Of a DNA stretch of 64,000 nt, positions 25,373 to 33,782 are shown piece by piece (the stretch's first letter is position 1; every line of letters starts with the position of its first letter). The translations under genes were made by a program, and so were the position numbers. The stretch comes from Acidovorax sp. T1 (lineage in GTDB: Bacteria; Pseudomonadota; Gammaproteobacteria; Burkholderiales; Burkholderiaceae_C). Below the pieces are notes generated by a model that ran no database searches, was not told where the DNA came from, and worked only from the letters and a program-made list of their open reading frames with translations. The stretch is taken from NCBI RefSeq assembly GCF_002176815.1, contig NZ_CP021650.1, forward strand, positions 15,175-79,174. The letters run 5' to 3'.

Positions 25373-25396
25373 CCGATTTACTCCAGGAAGAAGGCC

Positions 25397-26071
25397 ATGA
25401 GATACCCCGGCGGCAAGGGCGGTGCCGGCGTCTACCAGACGATCATCAACAACATCCCGCCTCACGACACGTACATCGAAACGCACCTGGGCGGCGGCAA
25501 CATCCTGGAGCGCAAGCGGCCCGCTGCCCGCAGCGTCGGCATCGACGTTGATCCCGAGGTGATCGAGGTCTGGCAGCAGCTCGACGTGCCCGGCCTGGAG
25601 CTGCACCACGGCGACGCCGTGGCCTGGCTGGAGTCCCACCAGTTCACCGGCTCCGAGTTCGTCTACGCCGATCCGCCCTACGTGATGGACAGCCGGCGCG
25701 GCGGCAAGCTATACCGCCACGAATACGACGACGCCGACCACGTGCGGCTGCTCGACGTGCTGGCCGGCTTGCCGTGCGCGGTGATGGTGTCGGGCTACAG
25801 CTCAACGATCTATGACAGCTCTCCCTTGGCGTCATGGAGAACCATCGACTTCAACGCGATGACGCGCGGCGGCATCGCTATCGAACGGCTGTGGATGAAC
25901 TACCCCGAGCCGGCCGAGCTGCACGATCTGCGCTACCTCGGCAGCAACTTCCGCGAGCGCGAGCGCATCAAGCGGAAGAAAGCCCGCTGGCAAGCGAAGC
26001 TCGCCAAGCTCGATCCGCTGGAGCGGGCGGCGATCATGGAATGCCTGCGCGAGCTGGAGGCGGCCGAGTAG
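25397..26071 (+). CDS. upf31.0: Upf31.0, adenine-specific DNA methyltransferase-like protein
   Basis: The protein has 224 aa from ATG 25397, preceded by GGAAGAAGG; a 183-bp upstream extension crosses the repeat region and is rejected. It has the Dam/D12-class fold: N-terminal MRYPGGKGG...IPPHDTYIETHLGGGNIL (SAM-binding motif I) and the catalytic motif ADPPYV near residues 94-99. It lacks any partner endonuclease, so it probably acts as an orphan methylase, perhaps against host restriction. Confidence 0.88.
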   Translation: MRYPGGKGGAGVYQTIINNIPPHDTYIETHLGGGNILERKRPAARSVGIDVDPEVIEVWQQLDVPGLELHHGDAVAWLESHQFTGSEFVYADPPYVMDSRRGGKLYRHEYDDADHVRLLDVLAGLPCAVMVSGYSSTIYDSSPLASWRTIDFNAMTRGGIAIERLWMNYPEPAELHDLRYLGSNFRERERIKRKKARWQAKLAKLDPLERAAIMECLRELEAAE

Positions 26072-26072
26072 G

Positions 26073-26732
26073 TCACGCCTGCGCCTGGTTGTGCAGCGCC
26101 CATACGCGCTTGACCTGGCTTTCACTGCACCCGGCCAGCCTGGCCGTCTCTGGAATGCTGTGGCCTGCGCTGCGCAGCGCCACGATGCGTTCATGCACCT
26201 TTGTGTTGGCCTTGCGGCCGGTGTAGCGGCCGGCGTCCTTCGCCAGCTCGACGCCCTGCCGCTGCCGCTCGCGGCGATCCTCGTAGTCGTCGCGGGCCAT
26301 CTGCAACGCCAGCTTCAAAAGCATGTCCTGGATCGACTCCAGCACCACCTTTGCCACGCCCTTCGCCTCGGCGGCCAGGTCGGATAGATCGACCACGCCA
26401 GGGACAGCCAGGCGCGCGCCCTGGGCGCGGATCGAGGCCACGAGGCGTTCGGCCTCGGGCAGCGGCAGGCGGCTGATGCGGTCGATCTTCTCCGCAACGA
26501 CGACTTCACCGGGTTGCAGGTCGCCGATCATGCGCAGCAGCTCGGCGCGATCGGCGCGAGCGCCCGAAGCCTTCTCGCGGTAGATGCCGGCGACGTAGAA
26601 GCCGGCGGCCCTGGTGCTCTCCACGATGGCGGCCTGCCTGGTCAAGTCCTGCTCGTCGGTGCTGACGCGCAAGTAGATGCGCGCGACCTTGAAAGCGACG
26701 CCGGCGGCCTGGTGCTCGGTCGGCGTCCGCAT
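26073..26732 (-). CDS. parA: ParA, serine recombinase (multimer resolution)
   Basis: The protein has 219 aa from ATG 26732 (MRTPTEHQAAGVAFKVARIY), the RK2 ParA length; a 96-bp upstream extension is possible. Catalytic Ser lies in YLRVSTDEQ (residue 24). Further resolvase motifs are GEVVVAEKIDRISR and MLLKLALQMARDDYEDRRERQRQG. A C-terminal helix-turn-helix lies near 185-215. It resolves plasmid multimers at an adjacent res. It converges with upf31.0 and marks the end of the backbone before the accessory region. Confidence 0.92.
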   Translation of the reverse strand: MRTPTEHQAAGVAFKVARIYLRVSTDEQDLTRQAAIVESTRAAGFYVAGIYREKASGARADRAELLRMIGDLQPGEVVVAEKIDRISRLPLPEAERLVASIRAQGARLAVPGVVDLSDLAAEAKGVAKVVLESIQDMLLKLALQMARDDYEDRRERQRQGVELAKDAGRYTGRKANTKVHERIVALRSAGHSIPETARLAGCSESQVKRVWALHNQAQA

Positions 26733-27116
26733 GATGCGGTCGGCACCTTCGACCAGGCCATCGCCGCCGACGCGCAGCGGTGGCGTCTTGGCGAGCGCCT
26801 GGCGCGCTGCGCGTGACTGGCGCGGCATGGCCGCAATCTGTGTTTCCTGGGCGGTGCGCGGCGTGATGATCGCGCTGCGCTTCGCCTTGGTCTTGCCTTG
26901 TCATTTTCAGAAGACGTCTGCACCAGTTCATGAGGCTGGCCGCCCCGTGTGCAGCCGACTTCTGACCGGGTCGTGTCAGCAGTCCTATGCACGAAACTCC
27001 AAGAAGGGCGGAAATTGCGCAGAACTTCCCTGCACGACGTTGCGGAACGGCTTGGCTTGCGCTATGGTTTCATGCGCAGTATCATGTAACCATACATGCA
27101 ACCAATGGAGAGCACC
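26733..27116. other. Intergenic region: parA upstream sequence and Tn402-type transposon end
   Basis: No gene is supported here. 26733-26898 should hold the parA promoter/res region, the preferred target of Tn402-type transposons. At 26899 a Tn402/Tn5053-type terminal repeat begins, and 27000-27116 leads into the toxin-antitoxin promoter. I could not define res subsites by eye. Confidence 0.5.
26899..26926. mobile_element. Tn402/Tn5053-type terminal inverted repeat
   Basis: The sequence TGTCATTTTCAGAAGACG followed by TCTGCACCAG matches, from memory, the 25-bp end of Tn402/Tn5053 transposons. A second partial TniA-site-like motif (GTGCAGCCGACTTCTGAC) follows at about 26950-26967, as at real Tn402 ends. 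No tni genes are visible, so this is a relic or the outer end of a rearranged element. Confidence 0.75.
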
Positions 27117-27332
27117 ATGCCATCAATTCACGAATCAAAGGTAGCCCGACACCGCGAACGGATGCGCGCGGCGGGGCTGCGGCCTGTGCAGTTTTGGGTG
27201 CCGGACACCCGTTCGCCTGAGTTCACGGCGCAAGTGCGCAAGCAATGCCAAAGCCTGAAGGGCGACCCAGCAGAAGCAGAGGTTTTGCGCTTCACCGAAG
27301 AGGCGGCATCGCACGTTGAGGGCTGGGAGTGA
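27117..27332 (+). CDS. MazE-like antitoxin (DUF3018 type)
   Basis: The protein has 71 aa from ATG 27117, with a GGAG ribosome site 7 bp upstream (MPSIHESKVARHRERMRAAGLRPVQFWVPD). This is the antitoxin-MazE-like family usually paired with a PemK/MazF toxin. It overlaps the toxin start (TGATG). It lies beside a res site and resolvase, where Tn3-family transposons often carry toxin-antitoxin cassettes. Confidence 0.85.
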   Translation: MPSIHESKVARHRERMRAAGLRPVQFWVPDTRSPEFTAQVRKQCQSLKGDPAEAEVLRFTEEAASHVEGWE

Positions 27333-27652
27333 TGCAGCGAGGCGACCTCGTGACGGTTTCATTGCAGGGTGACTACGGCAAACCACGACCAGCCCTGATC
27401 GTTCAATCAGACCTACTAACCGACTTGGAAAGCGTTGTGCTGTGCCCAGTGACAAGCGACCTGCGCAATGCCGCGTTTCGCGTCACCGTGGAACCGAATC
27501 CAGCTAACGGGCTGCGCGCACTATCGCAAGTTATGGTGGACAAGCTCTCGACGCTACCGCGCACCAAAATCAGTGAACCGTTTGGCCGCCTCGACGATGA
27601 GCGAATGAAAGCAATAGATAGGGCGCTCCTGTTGGTCGTTGGCGTTATTTGA
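27332..27652 (+). CDS. PemK/MazF-family mRNA interferase toxin
   Basis: The protein has 106 aa from ATG 27332. PemK/MazF signatures are RGDLVTVSLQGDYGKPRPALIVQSD near the N-terminus, CPVTSDL in the middle and VMVDKLSTLPRTKI towards the end. These toxins cleave mRNA at short motifs; the specificity of this one is unknown. It is translationally coupled to the antitoxin. Confidence 0.88.
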   Translation: MQRGDLVTVSLQGDYGKPRPALIVQSDLLTDLESVVLCPVTSDLRNAAFRVTVEPNPANGLRALSQVMVDKLSTLPRTKISEPFGRLDDERMKAIDRALLLVVGVI

Positions 27653-27887
27653 CCCGGTGCCGGAAAAATCTGGGATTCCGGCTTACTCGGTATCGCGCCG
27701 GAATTTTCGGCGGTTCCGGCTTAAGTCGGTTCGCTGTTCCATTGCGCCGGGATGGCGGCACATGCGCCGCCTTGTCCGTCAAACGATCATTAGTCGGCCA
27801 AGCCGGTCACTGTCCGGCAATGCGCTTGAATAACGGGTTGTCGGACATTATGATAGGCGGACGGAAAAACGGACAAAAGGGGCGGTA
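27653..27887. other. Putative Tn3-family res region
   Basis: The gap upstream of the resolvase contains inverted and direct TGTCCG/CGGACA-type motifs (around 27770-27880) and repeated CCGGAA/TTCCGG segments (27660-27720). This fits a three-subsite res plus tnpR promoter. Subsite borders are not resolved by eye. Confidence 0.55.
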
Positions 27888-28451
27888 ATGGCACTCATCG
27901 GCTATGCGCGGGTATCGACGGCTGAACAGGACACCGCCTTGCAGACGGATGCACTGCGCAAGGCGGGCTGCGAGCGCGTCTTTGAGGACACGGCTTCCGG
28001 GGCCAAGGCCGACAGGCCCGGCTTGGCCGCCGCGCTGGCCTATCTGCGCGACGGCGACGTGCTGGCCGTCTGGCGGCTGGATCGGCTCGGGCGCTCGATG
28101 CCACACCTCATCGAGACAATCGGCGCGCTGGAAGCGCGTGGCGTCGGCTTCCGGTCGCTGACAGAAAGCATTGACACCACCACACCGGGCGGGCGGCTCA
28201 TCTTCCACGTGTTCGGCGCGCTGGGCCAGTTCGAGCGCGACTTGATCCGTGAGCGCACCAAGGCCGGGCTGACCGCTGCCGCCGCTCGCGGGCGCAAGGG
28301 CGGGCGCAAGCCGGTTGTCACTGCCGACAAGTTGCAGCGGGCGCAGGAGCATATTGCCAACGGGCTGAACGTCCGGGAGGCTGCTACACGGCTCAAGGTG
28401 AGCAAGACGGCCCTATACGCCGCGCTGCAAGGCGGGAGCGAGCAACCATGA
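27888..28451 (+). CDS. tnpR: Tn3-family site-specific resolvase TnpR
   Basis: The protein has 187 aa. The catalytic Ser is in YARVSTAEQD (residue 10). Further motifs are GDVLAVWRLDRLGRS, FHVFGALGQFERDLIRERTKAGL, and a C-terminal helix-turn-helix GLNVREAATRLKVSKTALYAAL. It would resolve cointegrates at the adjacent res. The matching transposase is not in the window; the element is broken by the IS3-family insertion downstream. Confidence 0.92.
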   Translation: MALIGYARVSTAEQDTALQTDALRKAGCERVFEDTASGAKADRPGLAAALAYLRDGDVLAVWRLDRLGRSMPHLIETIGALEARGVGFRSLTESIDTTTPGGRLIFHVFGALGQFERDLIRERTKAGLTAAAARGRKGGRKPVVTADKLQRAQEHIANGLNVREAATRLKVSKTALYAALQGGSEQP

Positions 28452-28654
28452 GCCGCAAGCAAAGCAGTGCCTTCGTCACGACCAGAAAGGGCTTTTGCTA
28501 TCTCACGGTCAAAGTCGGCAGGAGCAATTACAACATCATGCGGATTCGCAATTACACGCTTGAGCCGCAGGACAAGCGAGACATGCGCCGGTTGTATCCC
28601 GACTATCTCTTTGACTGGAAGAAGATCGGCCAGCAGCTTGCCGAAAAGATGACC
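28448..28654 (+). pseudogene. Small transposon-associated ORF, truncated by the IS
   Basis: It starts 4 bp inside tnpR (MSRKQSSAFVTTRKGFCYLTV) and reads about 69 codons before running into the left end of the IS3-family element. I recall similar small proteins next to tnpR in Tn3-family transposons, but the function is not known to me. The original C-terminus is missing. Confidence 0.6.
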
Positions 28655-28713
28655 TTGCCCCCGGAAAGTGGAGTTCTTGAGCCTTGTTCAAAATACGACC
28701 AAGGAGTCAAGAA

Positions 28714-29040
28714 ATGTCAGACAAGCAAGTTCGAGCGCAGTACACGCGGGAATACAAATTGGAGGCGGTGCGTCAGGTCAAGGGTGGGCAATCCATTGCT
28801 GCCACAGCCAAGGTATTGGGTATCCCCAAGGCCAGCCTGAGCAACTGGGTACGCCGCGGCGCCAAGGGTGATGTGGGCGGTGTAGGAGACAGACCTGCAT
28901 CCGTCACGCCTGAGCAAATGGAGCTGGCGCGCCTGCGTGCTGAGGTTGCCAGGCTTCGAATGGAGCGAGACATCGCAAAAAAAGCCGCGGCGTACTTCGC
29001 GCAGGACACGCTGCGAGGTACGCCTGGATTTACCAAATGA
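28714..29040 (+). CDS. IS3-family OrfA
   Basis: The protein has 108 aa from ATG 28714 (MSDKQVRAQYTREYKLEAVRQ), with AAGGAG upstream. It has a helix-turn-helix (QSIAATAKVLGIPKASLSNWVRR) and a leucine-zipper region (LARLRAEVARLRMERDI). A run of seven A residues at 28977-28983 sits where a -1 frameshift would join it to OrfB in an OrfAB transposase; the -1 frame is open across the junction. Confidence 0.92.
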   Translation: MSDKQVRAQYTREYKLEAVRQVKGGQSIAATAKVLGIPKASLSNWVRRGAKGDVGGVGDRPASVTPEQMELARLRAEVARLRMERDIAKKAAAYFAQDTLRGTPGFTK

Positions 29041-29906
29041 GAAACCAGTATCCAGTGAGCATCTCCTGCGAAGTGCTGGAGGTCAGCGCCAGTGGCTATT
29101 TTGTCTGGCAGCGCCGCCGTGACGCTGCTCGCCCAGGGCCTGCTGGCCGCCATAGCGACGAAGCCTTACTGGCCCACATGCGTGCAATTCACATAGAGGT
29201 CAAGCAGGAGTACGGCTGGCCGCGTATGCACAAGGAGCTGCTTGCACGCGGGATTCGTGTCGGTAAAGAGCGGGTACGTCACCTGATGCAGCAGCACGGC
29301 ATCAAAGCCAAGACCAAGCGCAAATTCGTGGTGACCACGGATAGCCGGCACAGTCTGCCGGTGGCGCCCGACCTCGTGCAGCGGCGCTTCAATCCCGAGG
29401 CGCCCAACCGGTTGTGGAGTGGCGACATCACCTACATCGCTACCGACGAGGGGTGGTTGTACCTGGCGGGCGTCATTGATTTGTTCAGCCGTCAGGTGGT
29501 GGGCTGGAGCATGCAAGCCCATATGCAAGCCAGTCTAGTCAAGGATGCGCTCACCATGGCGTGGTTCCGGCGCCGCCCTGAGGCTGGCCTCATCTTCCAC
29601 AGCGACCGTGGCAGTCAATATTGCAGCCACGAATTCCAGGACACGCTACGTGTCTGGGAGATGCGCTCATCGATGAGCAGGAAGGGTAACTGCTGGGACA
29701 ATGCACCGACCGAAAGCTTCTGGGGCAGATTGAAAACGGCCAGCCTGTACGGCAGGAAGTTCGCTACCCGGCGTGAGGCCATGGACGCGGTGCTGGACTG
29801 GATGGCTTTCTACAATCACCGACGATTGCATTCGACGCTGGGATACCTCAGCCCGATGCAATATGAGCAACGCTGGTACGAGGCACAGCGTAAAAAGGCC
29901 GCGTAA
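29037..29906 (+). CDS. IS3-family OrfB (DDE transposase)
   Basis: The protein has 289 aa and overlaps OrfA by 4 bp in the -1 frame. The catalytic triad is visible: Asp in SGDITYI, Asp in HSDRGSQY and Glu in NAPTESFWGRLK. This is a complete rve integrase core. It looks intact, so the element may be active. Confidence 0.94.
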   Translation: MRNQYPVSISCEVLEVSASGYFVWQRRRDAARPGPAGRHSDEALLAHMRAIHIEVKQEYGWPRMHKELLARGIRVGKERVRHLMQQHGIKAKTKRKFVVTTDSRHSLPVAPDLVQRRFNPEAPNRLWSGDITYIATDEGWLYLAGVIDLFSRQVVGWSMQAHMQASLVKDALTMAWFRRRPEAGLIFHSDRGSQYCSHEFQDTLRVWEMRSSMSRKGNCWDNAPTESFWGRLKTASLYGRKFATRREAMDAVLDWMAFYNHRRLHSTLGYLSPMQYEQRWYEAQRKKAA

Positions 29907-29941
29907 TCCGTGGGCTAAGAACTCCAGCAAACAGGGGCAAG

Positions 29942-30178
29942 GTCACCAAGGCCAAGGAGGTGATGCTGGAGCGCACCCACATCCCCGAATCCCCCTGGTG
30001 GGTGGTGCAGGCCAACGACAAGAAAAAGGCCCGCCTGAACTGCATTGCCCACCTGCTGGAGCAAATGCCCTACAACGAGGTGGAGCGCACCACCATCACC
30101 CTGCCAGAACGCGAGCGCCACGAAGACTACGTGCGCCAGGCCGTGCCAGCCGACATGATGGTGCCGGAGCGTTACTGA
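29942..30178 (+). pseudogene. ppk2: PPK2-family polyphosphate kinase, C-terminal fragment
   Basis: About 78 codons are open from the IS end (VTKAKEVMLERTHIPE). The PPK2 C-terminal signature is PWWVVQANDKKKARLNCIAHLL followed by MPYNEV. The N-terminal two thirds, including the Walker motifs, were lost at the IS junction. It ends 4 bp before the phnE stop, converging. It is probably the native chromosomal neighbour of the phn cluster in the donor. Confidence 0.8.
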
Positions 30179-30182
30179 TCGG

Positions 30183-30983
30183 TCAGATCAGCGACTTGCG
30201 GATGCGGGCGGACACCAGGTCGATCAGGCTGACGGTGACCACGACGATGATCATCACCGCCGCGGTCTGGGCGTACTGAAAACCGCGGATGATTTCCCAC
30301 AGCACCACACCAATGCCCCCCGCGCCCACCATGCCCACCACCGAGGCAGAGCGCACGTTGGACTCGAAGCGGTAAAGCGCAAACGAAATCCACAGCGGCA
30401 TGACCTGCGGAATCACGCCGTAGACGATTTCGTGCAGCAACCCCGCCCCGGTGGAGCGGATGCCTTCCACCGGTTGCGGGTCGATGGCCTCCACCGCTTC
30501 GGAAAACAGCTTGGCCAGCACCCCGGCGGTGTGGATCCACAACGCCAGCACACCGGCAAACGGCCCCAGGCCCACGGCCACCACGAACAGCATGGCAAAC
30601 ACCATCTCGTTGATGGCCCGCGCGGCGTCCATCAACCGGCGCACGGGCTGGTGAATCCAGGCCGGCGCGATGTTGCTGGAGGCCAGCAGCGCCAACGGCA
30701 CCGAGGTCACCACCGCCAGGGCCGTGCCCCACAGCGCAATCTGCAGGGTGACCACCATCTCGTCGATGTACATGCGCCAGTCGGCAAAGTTGGGCGGAAA
30801 GAACTCGGCCAGGTAGGTGGCCATGTTGCCCGAGTCCCGCCACAGGTCCAGCGGGCGCATGTCGGCACCCCGCCAGGAGGCCGCCAGCAAGGCCAGAACC
30901 ACCCCCCAGCCCCCATACCAGAGCCAGCCTTTGCGGGGTTCGTTCAACACAGGGGTGCCCAAGGGGGCAAGAGAAGTGGTCAT
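30183..30983 (-). CDS. phnE: PhnE, phosphonate ABC transporter permease
   Basis: The protein has 266 aa with about six membrane helices (segments near 21-40, 75-100, 130-155, 165-185, 210-230 and 240-258). The binding-protein-dependent permease (EAA) loop is near 190-215. It forms the membrane channel for phosphonate uptake with PhnC and PhnD. It is the last gene of phnC-phnD-phnE, 22 bp after phnD. Confidence 0.94.
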   Translation of the reverse strand: MTTSLAPLGTPVLNEPRKGWLWYGGWGVVLALLAASWRGADMRPLDLWRDSGNMATYLAEFFPPNFADWRMYIDEMVVTLQIALWGTALAVVTSVPLALLASSNIAPAWIHQPVRRLMDAARAINEMVFAMLFVVAVGLGPFAGVLALWIHTAGVLAKLFSEAVEAIDPQPVEGIRSTGAGLLHEIVYGVIPQVMPLWISFALYRFESNVRSASVVGMVGAGGIGVVLWEIIRGFQYAQTAAVMIIVVVTVSLIDLVSARIRKSLI

Positions 30984-31005
30984 GGCCTGTTCCCGGGGGC
31001 TGTCG

Positions 31006-31953
31006 TCAGTTCTTCAGGGCGGCCAGCTGCTTGTCGATCTCGGCCAGCTTGGCTTGTTTGTCGGCGTCGGACAGGGTGGTGTCGGCCTCCAGCTTGTTGC
31101 GCTTGCCAAACAGGTCCAGTTGGCGAATGGGCACCAGCTGGGCGTTGGTGGACGGTTTGAAGCCGGAGATCTTGTTGATCTTCATCAGCACCTCTTTCTC
31201 ACGCGCGTCCGTCTTGCCGTAGTTGAAGAGGAAATCCTTCAGCTTGGCCTGGGTGGCTTCGGGCAGGTCCTTGCGCCACACCAGGGGGTCGGACGGGATC
31301 AGGGGTGAGGTCCAGACGATGCGCAACTCCTTGAACTTTTCGGGGTAGTTGGCCTTCAGGCGCTCCAGGTTTACGCTGCTGTTGGTGGCCACGTCCACCT
31401 GTTTGTTGGCCACGGCCAGCGCGTTGGTCTCGTGGTTGGCGTTGCGCACCACCTTGAAATGGCTCTTGGCGTCGATCTTATTCTGGGCAAACACATAGAA
31501 GCCCGGGACCACAAAGCCCGAGGTGGAGTTGGGATCGCCATTGCCAAAGCTGTAGCTTTTGCCGTTCTTCAGCACTTCGTCCAGGCCCTGGATGGGGCTG
31601 TCCTTGTGCACGATCAGGTGCGAGTAGTAGCCCTGGGTGCCGTCGGCGTTGACCATCTGGGCAAACACTTCGCCGTTGGCGCGGTCCACCGCTTCAATGG
31701 CCGATTTGTTGCCATACCAGGCCAACTGCACCTTGTTGAAGCGCATGCCTTCGATGATGCCGGCGTAGTCCGACGAAAAGAACGCCTTGACCGTGAAGCC
31801 GGTCTTCTTGGCCATGTCGTCCAGCAGCGGCTGCCAGTCGGCTTTGAGGGACTGGCTGGACTCGGTGGAAATGATCCCGAAATTGATGTCTTCGGCGTGT
31901 GCCAAGGTCAGGCCCAGGGCAAAGCCCATGGCCACCGCAAGTTTCTTCAGCAT
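31006..31953 (-). CDS. phnD: PhnD, phosphonate-binding periplasmic protein
   Basis: The protein has 315 aa. The signal peptide [20 protein letters not shown] is followed by the PhnD-type fold ([47 protein letters not shown]). It captures phosphonates such as 2-aminoethylphosphonate or AMPA for PhnCE. The ligand range of this protein cannot be told from sequence by eye. Confidence 0.94.
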   Translation of the reverse strand: MLKKLAVAMGFALGLTLAHAEDINFGIISTESSQSLKADWQPLLDDMAKKTGFTVKAFFSSDYAGIIEGMRFNKVQLAWYGNKSAIEAVDRANGEVFAQMVNADGTQGYYSHLIVHKDSPIQGLDEVLKNGKSYSFGNGDPNSTSGFVVPGFYVFAQNKIDAKSHFKVVRNANHETNALAVANKQVDVATNSSVNLERLKANYPEKFKELRIVWTSPLIPSDPLVWRKDLPEATQAKLKDFLFNYGKTDAREKEVLMKINKISGFKPSTNAQLVPIRQLDLFGKRNKLEADTTLSDADKQAKLAEIDKQLAALKN

Positions 31954-32001
31954 GTGAACTCCAGTGATGAAAGGGGAAAAACGGGGAAGCAGGAAAAGCG
32001 T

Positions 32002-32871
32002 TCAGGCCGCTTGCGCCAGGGGCAAGGGCATGCCCGCCCATGCGGGCGACGGCGAACCGGGGCTGGGTGCGGCAACCTCCGTGGCATTCACGGGCGGCAA
32101 CAGTTCTTCCACCTGCACGCCATACAGCTCGCGCAGCAACGACGGGGTCAGGGCCGCAGAGGGGCCGTCGTACACCACCCGCCCTTGGTGAAGGGCCACC
32201 ACCCGGGGGCAGTACTTCATGGCGACGTCCACCTGGTGCAGCGACACCACCACGGTGACGCGGTCCTCGCGGTTGACGCGGGCCAGAATGTCCATGACCT
32301 TGCGAGACGACTCGGGGTCCAGCGAAGCAATGGGCTCGTCCGCCAGCACCACCCGTGCGCCCTGCACCAAGGTGCGTGCAATGGCGGCCCGCTGCTGTTG
32401 CCCACCCGACAGGGTGGATGCGCGCTGGGCGTGGCATTCGGCAATGCCAACACGGCCCAGGGCTTCCAGAGCCAGGTGCTTTTCATGGGTCTTGAACCAA
32501 CGCACCCAGCCGCGCCACAGCGGCGTGCGGTGCAACAAGCCCACCAGCACATTGGTCAACACGGGCAACCGGTCCACCAGGTTGAACTGCTGGAACACAA
32601 AACCCACCTGCGATCGCACCCGGCGAATGTCGCGGCTCAGCACCCCTTGGCGCTGCACGCACTGCCCTTCAATTTCAATCAGCGATTCGCTGTCGGCGTC
32701 GGCCACCACCAACCCGGCCACATGGCGCAGCAGCGTGGACTTGCCCGAACCCGACGCGCCAATGAGGGCCACCATTTCGCCCTGCTGGATGTTCAGGTGA
32801 ATGTCACGCAGCGCGTGTTTGCCGTTGGCAAAATGCTTGTTCAGGTTTTGAATGCGCAGGGCGGTGGACAT
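32002..32871 (-). CDS. phnC: PhnC, phosphonate ABC transporter ATPase
   Basis: The protein has 289 aa. Walker A is GASGSGKST, the signature is [15 protein letters not shown], Walker B is [12 protein letters not shown], and the switch His is in [11 protein letters not shown]. The C-terminus carries an extra 40-aa Pro/Ala-rich tail. It is preceded by a PhnF-like palindrome (32893-32908), so phnCDE may be a separately controlled transcript downstream of the lyase operon. Confidence 0.94.
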   Translation of the reverse strand: MSTALRIQNLNKHFANGKHALRDIHLNIQQGEMVALIGASGSGKSTLLRHVAGLVVADADSESLIEIEGQCVQRQGVLSRDIRRVRSQVGFVFQQFNLVDRLPVLTNVLVGLLHRTPLWRGWVRWFKTHEKHLALEALGRVGIAECHAQRASTLSGGQQQRAAIARTLVQGARVVLADEPIASLDPESSRKVMDILARVNREDRVTVVVSLHQVDVAMKYCPRVVALHQGRVVYDGPSAALTPSLLRELYGVQVEELLPPVNATEVAAPSPGSPSPAWAGMPLPLAQAA

Positions 32872-32892
32872 GGGCTCACTCCGTGGATGGCA

Positions 32893-32908
32893 AGTCGTCT
32901 AGACAACT
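32893..32908. promoter_or_regulatory. Candidate PhnF operator upstream of phnC
   Basis: The near-perfect palindrome AGTCGTCTAGACAACT lies 22-37 bp upstream of the phnC start. It shares the GTCTAGAC core and flanks with the site at 40869-40884 between phnG and phnF. Confidence 0.6.
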
Positions 32909-32915
32909 CGCAGTG

Positions 32916-33782
32916 TCAAAGCCCTGTGTGACAGGCATTTGAAGCTTGCGAGAAGCTTTTGTGGCACCCATCCAGCACCCCCTCCACCAGCACCCCGGCG
33001 TGGTCACTGGGCATGACCCCCACCCGTGCGTCAATGCCATCCAACACCACCCGTGCCGCACGCCAGGTCAGCGCCGGGCAGGGTCGGTCCACCACATGGT
33101 CCAGGTCCTGCGAAGCAGCGCCCGAGGCGGGGCAGGTGCTTTTGGGGTGCAGCCCCACCGAAGCAGCCACATCACGCCAGCCCTCCACGCCCATGGGGCC
33201 GCGCAAAGACGGGTCTTCCAACGGCACATTCAAGTCCCCGCACACCAGCAGTGGTGCATGGGCAGGCCACCCGTCAACGGCGTGTGTCAGCAAGGTCTGC
33301 CACTGCAACTGTCGCAGCGCAGGCCCTCTCTCACAGGGGCCGAGGTGGGTGAGATGGGTGTTGACCAACCGAAGCGGCTGACCGTGGACGTTCAGGTCAC
33401 AGCACAACGCCAGTCGCTCCCCATCGGCACCGATGGAGGGCAATGGCCAGAGCCGCTGCTGTGCCACGGGCCACCGGCTCAGCACGGCCAAGCCAGACTC
33501 GCTGTCCACCCATTGGCCGCTCATCCACCGGCGCTTGCGGCGTGCGGGGGCAAAGACCAGGTGCATGCCCAGCGCCTGGGCCAGGGTGCGTCCCGTGTGC
33601 ACCCCCACCTGAGGGGCGTGGAACACCTCCTGCAAGGCCACCACATCGGCCTGGAGTGCCCGCAACTGGTGGACCATGGCCTGAAGGCGAAGGGCATAGG
33701 GGCCATCGCCTTTCCAGGTGTTCAGCGTCACCAGCCGCCAGGGGCGGCCAGCGGACGCATCAGGACTGCACGGCGGGCCCAT
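32916..33782 (-). CDS. Endonuclease/exonuclease/phosphatase-family protein in the phn operon
   Basis: The protein has about 288 aa from ATG 33782 (MGPPCSPDASAGRPWRLV), overlapping the end of the upstream acyltransferase gene by 23 bp. EEP-fold motifs are LVTLNTWKGDG, VALQEVF, LLVCGDLNVP and a C-terminal SDHAGV. It is a Mg-dependent phosphoesterase by family. In a C-P lyase operon lacking phnP it is a candidate for hydrolysing phosphoribosyl cyclic phosphate or another phosphoester, which is inference. Confidence 0.75.
   Translation of the reverse strand: MGPPCSPDASAGRPWRLVTLNTWKGDGPYALRLQAMVHQLRALQADVVALQEVFHAPQVGVHTGRTLAQALGMHLVFAPARRKRRWMSGQWVDSESGLAVLSRWPVAQQRLWPLPSIGADGERLALCCDLNVHGQPLRLVNTHLTHLGPCERGPALRQLQWQTLLTHAVDGWPAHAPLLVCGDLNVPLEDPSLRGPMGVEGWRDVAASVGLHPKSTCPASGAASQDLDHVVDRPCPALTWRAARVVLDGIDARVGVMPSDHAGVLVEGVLDGCHKSFSQASNACHTGL

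Larger units (their letters stand above)
28655..29940 (+). mobile_element. IS3-family insertion sequence
   Basis: It is about 1.29 kb. The ends read TTGCCCC...GGGGCAA, with further inverted similarity (TGGAGTTCTTGAG / CTAAGAACTCCA). The inverted match continues to GACC/GGTC outside, so the exact tip is uncertain. It contains overlapping orfA and orfB with a frameshift site. No target duplication is seen: the left flank is a Tn3-type gene and the right flank a ppk2 gene, so the two flanks come from different loci. Confidence 0.88.

Noticed and set aside
27653..27887. Small ORFs between the toxin gene and tnpR
   Set aside because: They overlap the res-like repeats, have no ribosome site and no family resemblance.
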